A stretch of DNA of 64,000 nt from Alistipes sp. (GCA_022511345.1 JAFLRR010000004.1:92524-156523), one strand, 5' to 3'; positions 20,374 through 28,739 are shown, counted from the stretch's first letter. Notes: generated by a model from the letters alone, not told the origin. Program-made: numbers and translations.

Positions 20374-21774
20374 TTATTTTTGCGATATTTTCTCCGAACC
20401 TGCACTCTCCTCGGCCTGGGCCCACACCGAAGTCTTTCTCGGGTTCCATTCGTCGCGGAAAGAGTTGAAAAAGAAGAACTCCGTCGTATAGCCTATCATT
20501 CGCGTCAGACGCAGGAAATAACCCGTGTAGAATGTCGACAGAGGCAGGTATTTGGCCAGCCGCAGCTCCTCGCGCCGGCGCTCGGTGACCATCATTATCA
20601 CGCCGAAGGCCACCAGCGAGAAGCAGAACCTCAGCAGCCACCCAACCACCATTATCTCGAGCAGCCGGTCGGTGTAGGTGAACAGCAGCGAGAGTATGTA
20701 GTAGAACCACATGTAGTTGAACACGCAGTCATAGAGTATGCTCTCCATGTTCGACAGCCAGTTCAGCAGCGACCAGTTGCGGTTCGGCAGCAGTATGTCT
20801 TTGTGCTTGCGCACCCTGAATCGCACCAGCGAACGCGCCCATCGCCGCCGCTGGCGGTACAGCCCGAACCATGTCGTGGGCACGTTGGTCAGGCATATGG
20901 CCTCGTTGGCGAACCATATTTTGTAACCCGCCTTGCGTATTTTCTGCGTTATGTCGCCGTCCAGACCGGGTCCTATGTCCCACATACCCACCTTCATGAG
21001 CGTCTCTCGCTCGAAGGCTCCGAATGCGCCCGATATGATGTGGTATATGCCCAGATGATTGACCACCATGCGGCCCACCATGATCGTCTTCAGATACTCG
21101 AGCGCCTGCAGCGAGGTGCATATCGTCGCATCGGCATTGCGCACCTTGATGCATCCGCCCACGGCCTTTATTCGGCTGTCCATGTAGAACGGCAGCAGTA
21201 CCTTTTCGAGAGCGTCGCGGTCGAGCGACGAGTCCGAGTCCAGATGCACCACATACTTTCCCCTGGCATAGCGGGCTCCCATGTTCGCCGCACCGGCCTT
21301 GCCGCCGCGGTCGTTCAGCCGCAGATAGAGGTCTATGAAGCCGTTCTTCTCCATATCGCGGCAAATCAGCGGCGTGGCGTCGTCCGAGCCGTCGTCGACC
21401 ACGATTATCTCGTAGTTGCCGTATGTCTGCTCGCGCAGACTCATGGCCAGCTTGTAGATGTTCTTGCCTTCGTTTCGTCCCGGCACCAAAATCGACACTA
21501 ACGGATTCTCCGAGAAGAGCACCATCCGCGCCTGCGTCTCCAGGCGGCGGCGCCGGCGCGTGGTGAGCTTGTACCACACCCCGACGATTATCTCCAGCAG
21601 GTAGTACCTCGGAAACTCTATCAGAAACAGATACCAGTATATGTGCAGCAGCGTGTTCATGTCGAGGTTGCGCTTGAAGCACACCTCGATGTCGTAGTAG
21701 AGCTCCATCATGTGGTTCGTGAACCACATGATGCCGCTTCCCGCGGCGTTGAGTATCTCCGAAATGGCATCCAT
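20374..21774 (-). CDS. Processive GT2 polysaccharide synthase, membrane-bound
   Basis: A 466-residue inverting glycosyltransferase of the cellulose/hyaluronan/alginate synthase type, which polymerises a sugar nucleotide and passes the chain through the inner membrane. One or two helices (residues 40-70) precede the GT-A domain. It has 'VVDDGSDDAT' (DDG at 127-129), 'HLDSDSS' (about 179-181), a GD.TQ motif (about 273-278) and the processivity signature QRRRW (308-312). Several C-terminal helices form the channel. The ATG at 21774 is used; a GTG just before it is possible. It lies between the zinc-ribbon protein gene and the TviB-like dehydrogenase gene, in the same order of functions as the alg8/algD part of alginate loci. 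The polymer is not identifiable from sequence. Confidence 0.9.
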   Translation of the reverse strand: MDAISEILNAAGSGIMWFTNHMMELYYDIEVCFKRNLDMNTLLHIYWYLFLIEFPRYYLLEIIVGVWYKLTTRRRRRLETQARMVLFSENPLVSILVPGRNEGKNIYKLAMSLREQTYGNYEIIVVDDGSDDATPLICRDMEKNGFIDLYLRLNDRGGKAGAANMGARYARGKYVVHLDSDSSLDRDALEKVLLPFYMDSRIKAVGGCIKVRNADATICTSLQALEYLKTIMVGRMVVNHLGIYHIISGAFGAFERETLMKVGMWDIGPGLDGDITQKIRKAGYKIWFANEAICLTNVPTTWFGLYRQRRRWARSLVRFRVRKHKDILLPNRNWSLLNWLSNMESILYDCVFNYMWFYYILSLLFTYTDRLLEIMVVGWLLRFCFSLVAFGVIMMVTERRREELRLAKYLPLSTFYTGYFLRLTRMIGYTTEFFFFNSFRDEWNPRKTSVWAQAEESAGSEKISQK

Positions 21775-21798
21775 CACCTGCGGCTGTCGTCCCGGCCG

Positions 21799-23340
21799 CT
21801 ATGCCTCGCCGTGCGGCTCTTCATCGCCCTCTGCGGCGGGTTCGCGGTCGTTGTGCTCCTCCTCGATATACTCGGTCAGCTGGTTTATGAAGACCTCCGA
21901 GTCGTCGTCGTGCATGAGTCTGTAAGTCTTTATCCAGCGCACCATCGACACATCCTCCGAGTCGTCCACATAGTCGCGGTATATCTGGTCGAGCATTCTC
22001 TTTATGCGGTCGTGCTCGGCCTCCATACGATCCTTGTGCACCACCACCAGGATATAGAAGTTACTGTTGAGCGTGGTAATCTTTATCGTGGTGATTCGCG
22101 AGAGCAGCGTGCGCATTGCGTCGAACAGCTGCCAGTTCTCGCGGTCGCCGTCGTAGTGGTAGTGGTAGCGGTATACGAACAGCACGTTGTCCTCATACGA
22201 GTGCAGGTTGTTGAACATCTTTATCGACTCGATGAAGTTCTCGAATGTCGAACGTCCCGAGTAGATGTCGTTGCTCTCGATCTGGAATATTCCGTCGTCG
22301 CCGGCAAAGGCCTCTATACCCTTCTGCGTGAGCTTGTACTCCCACACGTCGATTGGCGCCAGCTCGGCTGGTTCCGACTCGTTGCCGCAGTTGGCGCAGC
22401 GCACCTTCATGGCCGGCGCCAGGAAGGTGTTTCCGCAGTTGACGGCCTTGTTGTTGCGCCCGTAGGTGGTGTTGTTGCAGGTGAAAACCGTAGCCGGGCG
22501 GTCGTAGTCCACGCCTATATGCCGCAATATCCGCTTGCACTTGGGGCAGCACAGCTGGCCGTCATAGGCGTATGTGGTCTCGGGCGAGATGTTGGCGCAG
22601 CGGAAGTGGTGAATCATCGACTCCTGGTGTATGTTCGAGCTGCCGCACTTGGGGCAGCACTCGATAAAGAGCAGATGGCTGTTTCCGCAGCTGTGACACA
22701 CGTGCACGCGGTCGATGAACCGCGAGCGCTCGGCGAATCCCAACTCCTCCAATTTGAGTCCGAATTTCATTCGCTCGTCATACTGCAGCGTCTCCTGGTT
22801 GTCGTATCGTGCCAGATACATCGCCGAATAGCCCTCGGCCAGTCCCCGGATGGTGTGCATCGTGAAGTTGAGCCGTCCGCGCGATATGTCGAAACGCACC
22901 ATGTTTGCCAGTATGCGCGAGGTGGTCGAGAGGTCGTTTGTCAGCTCGCGGCTGATGTTGTACTTCTCGATGTTGCCGTAAATCTCCTCTATGTAGTCCG
23001 TGAACCGGTCGTCGGTCGGCGAGTCGCAGAATCCGTCGATGAGGTATGCCGCGAAGTGCATGGCCTCCTCCAGGGCCGTGGTTGCGAACCGCGGCTTGAG
23101 GAAACACTTGTCCACACGCGTGGGCGAGAGCCAGCGCAGCAGCACGCGGTTCTCCTCGTAGTTGTGGTGCACGATGTTGACGTATATGGCGTCGAAGCTG
23201 TCGCTGTCCAACGCGTCGATATTCTCTATCTGCATCGCCTTGTTGACGATCAGAATGCGGCGTCCGCGCGAATTGGTCACGAAAGTATAGCGGCTGCTCT
23301 TGCTCTCCGCATTCTGCGCGCTGTACATTAAATTATCCAT
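21799..23340 (-). CDS. Cytosolic zinc-ribbon protein, TackOD1-like with GGDEF-like tail
   Basis: A 513-residue protein with no signal or membrane segment. The ATG at 23340 is preferred to an in-frame TTG at 23409 that would overlap the upstream gene. Residues 215-320 hold four CxxC-type clusters (for example 'VCHSCGNSH', 'CCPKCGSS', 'CCPKCKRIL' and 'VRCANCG') with 'HHFRC' and 'LRHIGVDYDRPA' between them. This pattern resembles the TackOD1 zinc-ribbon output domain seen in prokaryotic signalling proteins. Residues 20-90 look like a degenerate receiver ('SFDAIYVNIV'). Residues 365-480 alternate strands and helices like a nucleotide-cyclase (GGDEF) fold but lack GGDEF residues. It lies between the adaptor and synthase genes of the polysaccharide locus, so I infer a regulatory or assembly role. 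Confidence 0.7.
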   Translation of the reverse strand: MDNLMYSAQNAESKSSRYTFVTNSRGRRILIVNKAMQIENIDALDSDSFDAIYVNIVHHNYEENRVLLRWLSPTRVDKCFLKPRFATTALEEAMHFAAYLIDGFCDSPTDDRFTDYIEEIYGNIEKYNISRELTNDLSTTSRILANMVRFDISRGRLNFTMHTIRGLAEGYSAMYLARYDNQETLQYDERMKFGLKLEELGFAERSRFIDRVHVCHSCGNSHLLFIECCPKCGSSNIHQESMIHHFRCANISPETTYAYDGQLCCPKCKRILRHIGVDYDRPATVFTCNNTTYGRNNKAVNCGNTFLAPAMKVRCANCGNESEPAELAPIDVWEYKLTQKGIEAFAGDDGIFQIESNDIYSGRSTFENFIESIKMFNNLHSYEDNVLFVYRYHYHYDGDRENWQLFDAMRTLLSRITTIKITTLNSNFYILVVVHKDRMEAEHDRIKRMLDQIYRDYVDDSEDVSMVRWIKTYRLMHDDDSEVFINQLTEYIEEEHNDREPAAEGDEEPHGEA

Positions 23341-23377
23341 AATCTGCTGCCTCTGCTGTTTGACAATGGGTTGCGCC

Positions 23378-24910
23378 CTATTTCCGCTGCGCCCCGGCCG
23401 CCGGGACAAGTATCACGGCATCGGCATAGAGCACCTTGTCCACACCGGGATTCAACGCCACGATATCCTCGATCCTGACTCCGTAGGTGCGCGCTATGCC
23501 GTACAACGTCTCGCCACTCTTCACCTTGTGGCGCACATAGTCTTTAGTCCCGGCATCCGAGCTCACGCTTCCGCCGGCCGCGCTATTTTCCGCCCGGCTC
23601 CTTTCGGCCGCGCTCTGCGAAGGCTTCGCAGCCTCCCCGGCCTGCTTCTGCGGCAGCGTGTCGCCTGCATCGGCATCTTCATCATCGCCCTCCGACTCCT
23701 CGGGACGGTAGTGGTATCTGTCCGAAGCGTTCTTCTGGCGCATCATGCCCAGGTGATACTTCGACTCCTCGGTCAGGCCGTCGCGCGTGATGTACCAGTA
23801 GTCCGAGCCGTCGTCGCGGCGGCCGTTGTCGTAGTTCTTTATGCGCACCTTCACCGGCACCTTGTCCACCGCCGCCCACAGCGGCAGCACCTGGTCTCTG
23901 TCGGGCGAGAATACCACCATCACGCTGGTGTAGTTGTGCGAGAGGCTGTTGCGCAGCTCCTCGGGCAGCTCCTCGGTGCGGGCGCCGAGCAGTTCGACCG
24001 TCGCACGGAATCTCACATCGTCGTTGACTATCACCTCGGCCTGGGTGTTGTTGTTCACGCGGCCCATGTAGTATGTGGGCACGTATGCCACCACCTGCAT
24101 GTTGCTGCGCTCCAGGCTGACATTCTCCAGCTGCAGCACATGCTCCTCCTTGAACACGCGCGAGAACGGCGTGGCCCACAGCTTGGTCACCACGGCCGTG
24201 TCCTGCGCAATCTCGTAGCGTATTGCCGACGAGTTGCGCTCGTAGATCTGGCGCAGCACGTAGTCCAGGCCGCCCTGGTCGTTGGCGAACTCGAGGCTGT
24301 ACTGGCCGAACTTGTGCACTGCCGACTGGCTTTCGCGGTGTATGCTTCCGTATATTCCGGCCTTCTTGAGGGTGGCGTTCAGCTGCTCGCGCGTCTCGGC
24401 CAGCTGTCTGAGCAGGTCCATCTTGTGCGAGTTCTCGGTCATTCCGAAGCGTATGTTGTTGTCCTCCTTGGCGATTTGGCTCTCCAGCTCGCGGATTTTG
24501 ACCCTCAGCACCTCGGCTTCGGCATATGCCATGTTGAGCTGCACTCGGGCGTTGCGGTCGTTGACTATCACGCCGGGCTCGGAGCTCATGCTTCCCAAAC
24601 CGAACAGGTTGATGTAGACGAACGAGTAGAGCGTATCGCCGGGGATGACTATGTCGCCCACCTCCGTATACTGGTCGAAGATATACATATCCTCCACCGC
24701 GCGGTAGTCCTTGTACTCGGTCTGAATGTAGCCGTCGAACTCCGTGTAGACCACCTTGCGGAATATGTAGAAACCCAGCAGAAGCAGCACGACAACCAAC
24801 ACTATCGTGAAGATAATCTGCTGCTTGGCCAGAGCCCTGTTTCGTTCGGTTATTATCCGTTCGATGTTCCGGTTCTCGTCGTAGTCCGATTTGAAGCTGA
24901 ATGACTGCAT
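23378..24910 (-). CDS. HlyD/Alg44-like periplasmic adaptor with LysM domain
   Basis: A 510-residue protein with a short cytosolic N-terminus, one membrane helix (residues 31-50) and a periplasmic part. 'YTEFDGYIQ...VGDIVIPGDTLYSFV' is the lipoyl/barrel-sandwich half motif of membrane-fusion proteins. It is followed by a coiled coil around residues 120-220 and beta-barrel segments ('VVAYVPTYYMGRV'). The end is a LysM peptidoglycan-binding domain (about 458-503, 'VKSGETLYGIARTYG') after a disordered linker. Alg44 of alginate systems has a similar HlyD-like part but carries PilZ; none is seen here. It lies between the TolC-like and zinc-ribbon genes. I infer that it bridges synthase and outer-membrane exit. 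Confidence 0.82.
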   Translation of the reverse strand: MQSFSFKSDYDENRNIERIITERNRALAKQQIIFTIVLVVVLLLLGFYIFRKVVYTEFDGYIQTEYKDYRAVEDMYIFDQYTEVGDIVIPGDTLYSFVYINLFGLGSMSSEPGVIVNDRNARVQLNMAYAEAEVLRVKIRELESQIAKEDNNIRFGMTENSHKMDLLRQLAETREQLNATLKKAGIYGSIHRESQSAVHKFGQYSLEFANDQGGLDYVLRQIYERNSSAIRYEIAQDTAVVTKLWATPFSRVFKEEHVLQLENVSLERSNMQVVAYVPTYYMGRVNNNTQAEVIVNDDVRFRATVELLGARTEELPEELRNSLSHNYTSVMVVFSPDRDQVLPLWAAVDKVPVKVRIKNYDNGRRDDGSDYWYITRDGLTEESKYHLGMMRQKNASDRYHYRPEESEGDDEDADAGDTLPQKQAGEAAKPSQSAAERSRAENSAAGGSVSSDAGTKDYVRHKVKSGETLYGIARTYGVRIEDIVALNPGVDKVLYADAVILVPAAGAQRK

Positions 24911-24977
24911 ATCACATTCAATCCGTTGTCCCCTTGCGCGCGCCCTCCGGTGCCGGTACCGCAGACGCGCCTGCGGT

Positions 24978-26381
24978 TCATTTCATCTCCTGAATTATCA
25001 AGTATCGGCTCACGGGCTCGTCGGAGAGATAGCTCTGCAGCTCTATCAGCTGACAGTCGCGCTGATAGGCATATGTCAGCATCCTCTCCCACGCCTGCAG
25101 GTATACGTTGTACTCCTGCAGCCGGTCGATGCGCGAATATTCGCCCGCCACGTTCCGGTAGCCCTCCTTGCGCATGGCTATGTAGCTCTTCAGGCTGACC
25201 ATGCGCTCGTATTCGCCGTAAATATTTTCGTTATAGTTCTCTATGTCGCGCAGCAGAGCCGTCACCTCGCGCTCTATCTGCTCGCAGGTGCGCTGCTGCT
25301 CGATTCGCACCACGCTCTGCTCGGCGCGTATCGCGCGGCGCTTGCGGGCCGTCTCGGCCGATATCGGTATCTTGAACGACAGACCCACGTCTATATTGTG
25401 CGTGTTGTGCACATTCGGGCGGTTGTAGTACGACACGCGGGCGAATGGCAGGATGTCCATCGTCTGCAGATAGTCGGTCTTTTTGCGCTGCACGCCAAGC
25501 AGTTCCTCGCGCATGGCCAGCTTGCGCACATCGCGGTGCTCCTCGCGGATGTACTGCATGAGCGAAGCCGTGTCGGCCACCTTGATGTAGGCTATTCCGA
25601 CATTTGCCGGCAGGGGCGTCACGATCGAATCGGATTTGATGGCTATCAGCTGGCGCTCGACTTCGGCCTGTTCGTTGATAACCTTCAGCAGGTCGTCGCT
25701 CGAAATCTTGCCGTTGCGCAACAGGTATATCTGCGTCTGCATGAGCAGGCGCAGATTCTCGGCATGCACTCCCAGAACCGTCAGCAGACGGCCGTAATAG
25801 CGGTAGCGCACCGACCTCTTCTGGCGGAATATGGTTTCGGCCAGAGCGTCGCGCTCGTACTCCAGCTGGCGCAGTTCGCCCTCGAGCTGCAGCTCGCGAA
25901 TCTTGGTGGCGCGCTTGTAGAGCGAACTGTGGAATATGTTCCACTCCAGCTCGGCCTGCAGCTTGGCGTTGTATGCCACAAGCGGGTCGTCGGGGTCGTA
26001 GCTTATCTGATTGCCGGGGCGCACATAGGCCTGGCCGCGGATGTCGAGACCGGTGCGGGCCTTCATCTCGCGAATCTGCGCATCGACAGCCTCGTCTATG
26101 GCCTCGACGCGCTCTTTGACTATGAAATCTATCTCGGCATAGTCCAGCGCCACCGAGGCCAGCGTGTCGGCCGGCATGCGGAATACCAGCGAGTCCATCA
26201 CCTCGAAGCGGCTGTCGTAGCGCTCCAGAATGCGGTTCGTCTCATCCTGACTGTCGAAATCGACGCTCCCGCGCCCCGGCTGCAGCTCTGTCGAGCCGGT
26301 GCGAGCGAGCTGCTGCGCAGCAGCTCCGAACCACATGGTCGCGGACAGCATGGCGAGCATGATATGTAAGCGGCGCGGCAT
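24978..26381 (-). CDS. TolC-like outer-membrane factor
   Basis: A 467-residue protein with a signal peptide (MPRRLHIMLAMLSATMWFGA) and two long alpha-helical coiled-coil stretches. Each lies next to a short amphipathic beta region ('DPLVAYNAKLQAELEWNIF' and 'NIDVGLSFKIPISAETARKR'). That two-repeat layout is the hallmark of outer-membrane efflux proteins, which form trimers. Many members are about this length. It is the first gene of the polysaccharide locus, directly behind a strong promoter and 67 nt before the HlyD-like adaptor gene. In context it most likely forms the outer-membrane exit for a polymer and not a drug efflux pore, because no RND or ABC pump gene is adjacent. Confidence 0.8.
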   Translation of the reverse strand: MPRRLHIMLAMLSATMWFGAAAQQLARTGSTELQPGRGSVDFDSQDETNRILERYDSRFEVMDSLVFRMPADTLASVALDYAEIDFIVKERVEAIDEAVDAQIREMKARTGLDIRGQAYVRPGNQISYDPDDPLVAYNAKLQAELEWNIFHSSLYKRATKIRELQLEGELRQLEYERDALAETIFRQKRSVRYRYYGRLLTVLGVHAENLRLLMQTQIYLLRNGKISSDDLLKVINEQAEVERQLIAIKSDSIVTPLPANVGIAYIKVADTASLMQYIREEHRDVRKLAMREELLGVQRKKTDYLQTMDILPFARVSYYNRPNVHNTHNIDVGLSFKIPISAETARKRRAIRAEQSVVRIEQQRTCEQIEREVTALLRDIENYNENIYGEYERMVSLKSYIAMRKEGYRNVAGEYSRIDRLQEYNVYLQAWERMLTYAYQRDCQLIELQSYLSDEPVSRYLIIQEMK

Positions 26382-26399
26382 TACTATCTGAATTAGCTA

Positions 26400-26430
26400 C
26401 AAACGTAGTCATTATTTTCGATAGTACAAA
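26400..26430 (-). promoter_or_regulatory. Promoter of the polysaccharide locus
   Basis: TTTG, exactly 19 nt and then TACGTTTG on the minus strand match the Bacteroidota promoter consensus. The predicted start is about 12 nt before the ATG of the TolC-like gene, so the leader is very short. Confidence 0.75.
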
Positions 26431-26521
26431 ATAAAACATACAGAAATACACTCCGTTGCGACAAAACGGACTCTTTTCGCACAATCGCGCCCGCAACGGC
26501 TGCAGCCGCGGGACGCCGCCG

Positions 26522-26947
26522 TTACAGGATGTCGGGAGTTTCGGCCAGCAGCAGCTCGCGCCAGCTGTCGGGCACGCGTACGCTCTGCTGAGCCTCGAAG
26601 TCGAAGGCCACCATCGTCGAGCGGCTCTCGCTGCAGACCGTCTGGCCGCCGTCGCTCTCGCTGCGCACGATGCGCTGGAAGAGGGTCATGCTCTTGTTGC
26701 CCACGCGCTCGGTCGAGGTCTCGACCGCTATGTCGTCGTCGTAACGTATCTGCGACATGTATGATGTCGAGGTCGAGACGGTGACTATGCGCAGGTTGTC
26801 GTAGAGTATGTCGTGGCCGAAGGTGCGGCGGTAGTAGTCGGTCTTGCCGGCATCGAAGTACATCTGCTGCGCCACGTTGTTCACATGGCGGAAGATGTCG
26901 ATGTCAGAGAATCGTTTCTGTATGGGTGTGAGAGTCTTGCGGGCCAT
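26522..26947 (-). CDS. Acyl-CoA thioesterase, 4HBT hot-dog family
   Basis: A 141-residue single hot-dog domain protein. The active-site region 'RFSDIDIFRHVNN' fits 4-hydroxybenzoyl-CoA thioesterase-type enzymes (FcbC/YbgC class), in which the Asp is catalytic. Such proteins hydrolyse acyl-CoA thioesters in the cytosol; the substrate cannot be told. It lies 4 nt after the sua5-like gene and is probably its operon partner. No specialised pathway is nearby. Confidence 0.87.
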   Translation of the reverse strand: MARKTLTPIQKRFSDIDIFRHVNNVAQQMYFDAGKTDYYRRTFGHDILYDNLRIVTVSTSTSYMSQIRYDDDIAVETSTERVGNKSMTLFQRIVRSESDGGQTVCSESRSTMVAFDFEAQQSVRVPDSWRELLLAETPDIL

Positions 26948-26951
26948 GGTT

Positions 26952-27512
26952 CTATCTTATGATTTGCACCGACCCGTCCTCGTCGAAACGCATGATCGAG
27001 CTGGGCTTGCGCGTGGGGTGCCCCTCGAAGCGGGGGTTGACAACGAAATCGACGCCATCGACAATCTCGCGCGAGACCTCCTGCAGACCCTTGGGCGCAG
27101 GCTCGCCCGAGATGTTGGCCGAAGTCGAGACTATCGGCTTGCCGAACTTGCGCAGCAGGCGGCGGCAGAACTCGTGGTCCGGAACGCGCACGCCCAGAGT
27201 GCCCGTGTCGGGTATGAGATTGGCGGCCACGCCCACGGCGCCAGGCAGTATGAGCGTGAGCGGCGAAGTGGCCATCTCCATCACCTCGTAGGCTATGCCG
27301 GGAGCCTTGTCGACATACCTGACCACCATGTCGGCGTCGCGGCACAACACCAGCATCGAGTGTTTGTTCTCGCTGCGCTTCAGGGCGTAGATGCGGGCCA
27401 CGGCCTGGGCATCGGTAGCGTCGCAGCCTATGCCCCACACCGTATCGGTCGGATAGAGCAGCAGCCCGCCGCTGCGCAGCACGCTGACGGCCGATTCAAT
27501 CTCCTTGTCCAT
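26952..27512 (-). CDS. Threonylcarbamoyl-AMP synthase (Sua5/YrdC family)
   Basis: Makes threonylcarbamoyl-AMP from threonine, bicarbonate and ATP, the first step of the t6A37 modification of ANN-decoding tRNAs. The 186-residue protein is a single YrdC domain without the C-terminal Sua5 domain, so it is TsaC-like in length. Diagnostic motifs are 'LLYPTDTVWGIGCDA', 'KRSENKHSMLVL' and 'STSANISGEPAP'. The ATG at 27512 is chosen; the in-frame TTG at 27521 would overlap the upstream stop codon. It sits between VOC and thioesterase genes with gaps of 4-5 nt. Confidence 0.93.
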   Translation of the reverse strand: MDKEIESAVSVLRSGGLLLYPTDTVWGIGCDATDAQAVARIYALKRSENKHSMLVLCRDADMVVRYVDKAPGIAYEVMEMATSPLTLILPGAVGVAANLIPDTGTLGVRVPDHEFCRRLLRKFGKPIVSTSANISGEPAPKGLQEVSREIVDGVDFVVNPRFEGHPTRKPSSIMRFDEDGSVQIIR

Positions 27513-27517
27513 GGTTG

Positions 27518-27898
27518 TCAACGGTTTAGAGGCAGCACCTCGATCCAGTAGTCGTCGGGGTCGTTGATGAAATAGAGGCCCATCTTATGGTTCTCGAAGC
27601 ACACCCATCCGTTCTGGCGGTGATACTCGCGCACGGCGTCGTAGTCGCCGTCGACACGTATGCAGAGGTGGCTTTCGTTGTCGCCGAGCTCGTAGGCGCC
27701 CTCCTTGTCGCGCAGGTATGTCAGCTCGAGGCGGAAGCCGCTCGCGCCGTCGCCGAGGAATACCAGCTCGAACGAGCCGTCGGCAGCCTTGCGGCGGTCT
27801 ATAACTTTCAGGCCCAGGGCCTTGTCGTAGAACTCGATGCTGCGCTCGAGGTTCGTCACGTTGATATTGAAATGGTCGAATCTGCCCTTTATCTCCAT
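27518..27898 (-). CDS. VOC (glyoxalase I-like) family protein
   Basis: A 126-residue protein with two beta-alpha-beta-beta-beta modules of the vicinal oxygen chelate fold. 'RFDHFNINVTNLERSIEFY' opens the first module and 'YFINDPDDYWIEVL' ends the second, giving the His and Glu metal ligands expected in lactoylglutathione lyase (GloA)-like enzymes. The substrate is uncertain, since Bacteroidota generally lack glutathione. It is the first gene of a three-gene minus-strand group with sua5 and the thioesterase. Confidence 0.87.
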   Translation of the reverse strand: MEIKGRFDHFNINVTNLERSIEFYDKALGLKVIDRRKAADGSFELVFLGDGASGFRLELTYLRDKEGAYELGDNESHLCIRVDGDYDAVREYHRQNGWVCFENHKMGLYFINDPDDYWIEVLPLNR

Positions 27899-27982
27899 AA
27901 GTCGCAGTGTTTTTGATTATCTACCCGCGAAGTTATGCAAAAAAAGCGAGATTGCGAAATACCGGGGCGTTAAGCAGCCGTT

Positions 27983-28411
27983 GTGCCGGCGATATTGGCG
28001 TTCGTGTGGGGGTTGATATACAAGGACGGATATTCGGACTGGATTGCGATTGTCGTCCTGCTGCTGGCTACCATATATTTCATATGCGACGTTCTGCAAT
28101 ATTTCATCGGCGTGGTGAAATACAAGAAGCATATCGAAGTCATCAACAATTTGGTGAATAAGAATGTTCCCGAAAAGGATATAGCCATAGGCGAATCGGC
28201 GGGAAGAAAACGAATCAACGACTTGTCGTTTCGCATATTCATCGTCAAAAGCGCGATACTGGCTATAGTATTCCTGTTTTTTATAATCATGGTGGGCCGT
28301 GCGCTTTTTCAGAGCAACAGCAAAAAAGACATTTCCGAGGTCGAATATGTGGTGCCGACGAGCAGCGAAGCGTTCGTTTCGGCAGACAGTCTGCACAATT
28401 CTCCCCAATAA
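27983..28411 (+). CDS. Small membrane protein, possibly broken by an in-frame stop
   Basis: Not recognised. A 142-residue frame starting at GTG 27983 has two membrane segments (residues 3-40 and 86-108) and a charged loop between them. An ATG at 27935 in the same frame gives a plausible cytosolic N-terminus (MQKKRDCEIPGR) but is followed by TAA at 27971-27973. The frame then continues through AAVV into the first helix. Either translation starts at the GTG or the gene has been inactivated by one nonsense change. Codon use is more AT-rich than the neighbouring core genes. No promoter was found, and the next feature is tRNA-Met. Confidence 0.5.
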   Translation: MPAILAFVWGLIYKDGYSDWIAIVVLLLATIYFICDVLQYFIGVVKYKKHIEVINNLVNKNVPEKDIAIGESAGRKRINDLSFRIFIVKSAILAIVFLFFIIMVGRALFQSNSKKDISEVEYVVPTSSEAFVSADSLHNSPQ

Positions 28412-28475
28412 CACTCCGCAACTGCAGCCGATTCGGCAGATATTTGCGGCAGGAGCGAAAATTTCGGCTGTAGAT

Positions 28476-28506
28476 TTTGCGGGAAAAGAAAAAAGATTTA
28501 TCTTTG
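28476..28506 (+). promoter_or_regulatory. tRNA-Met promoter
   Basis: TTTG, 19 nt and then TATCTTTG, ending 20 nt before the first base of the tRNA. It matches the consensus and spacing seen at the SRP RNA gene. Confidence 0.75.
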
Positions 28507-28526
28507 CACTCGCTTTTCATAAGCAT

Positions 28527-28600
28527 GGCGAGATAGCTCAGCCGGTTAGAGCGCATGATTCATAATCATGAGGTCGAGAGTTCAAGTCTCTCTCTCGCTA
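28527..28600 (+). tRNA. tRNA-Met (CAT), elongator type
   Basis: All four arms can be drawn: acceptor GGCGAGA/TCTCGCT (first pair G-T), D arm GCTC/GAGC, anticodon stem CATGA/TCATG with loop TTCATAA, and T arm GAGAG/CTCTC with loop TTCAAGT. The discriminator is A and CCA is not encoded. The anticodon is CAT. The anticodon stem lacks the three G-C pairs of initiator tRNA, so this is elongator Met. The CAT-reading tRNA-Ile modified by TilS is less likely on the acceptor sequence. Confidence 0.95.
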
Positions 28601-28608
28601 CTGAATGA

Positions 28609-28640
28609 GACGAATGAGAAATCATTCGTCTTTTTCTTTT
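28609..28640 (+). terminator. Terminator after tRNA-Met
   Basis: GACGAATGA and TCATTCGTC pair perfectly around a GAAA tetraloop and are followed by TTTTTCTTTT. Confidence 0.93.
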
Positions 28641-28694
28641 GCAGCCCACTCGAAATCGAGAATAGGCAATTACGGCGCTGCTGTGAAGCGCTGC

Positions 28695-28720
28695 AATTGC
28701 TAATTGCTAATTGCTAATTC
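28695..28720. repeat. TTGCTAA heptamer array
   Basis: Three copies of AATTGCT lie directly next to the structured RNA terminator. A related array occurs at 29604-29636. Confidence 0.7.
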
Positions 28721-28739
28721 TTGTCTTTGCAACAAAGAC

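Noticed and set aside
24978..26381. TolC-like and HlyD-like pair as a drug efflux or type I secretion system
   Set aside because: No RND, MFS or ABC transporter gene is adjacent. The neighbours are a processive glycosyltransferase and a sugar-nucleotide dehydrogenase.
28527..28600. tRNA-Met as the attachment site of the element at the right end
   Set aside because: The integrase is 35 kb away and no repeat of the tRNA 3' end was noticed near it.
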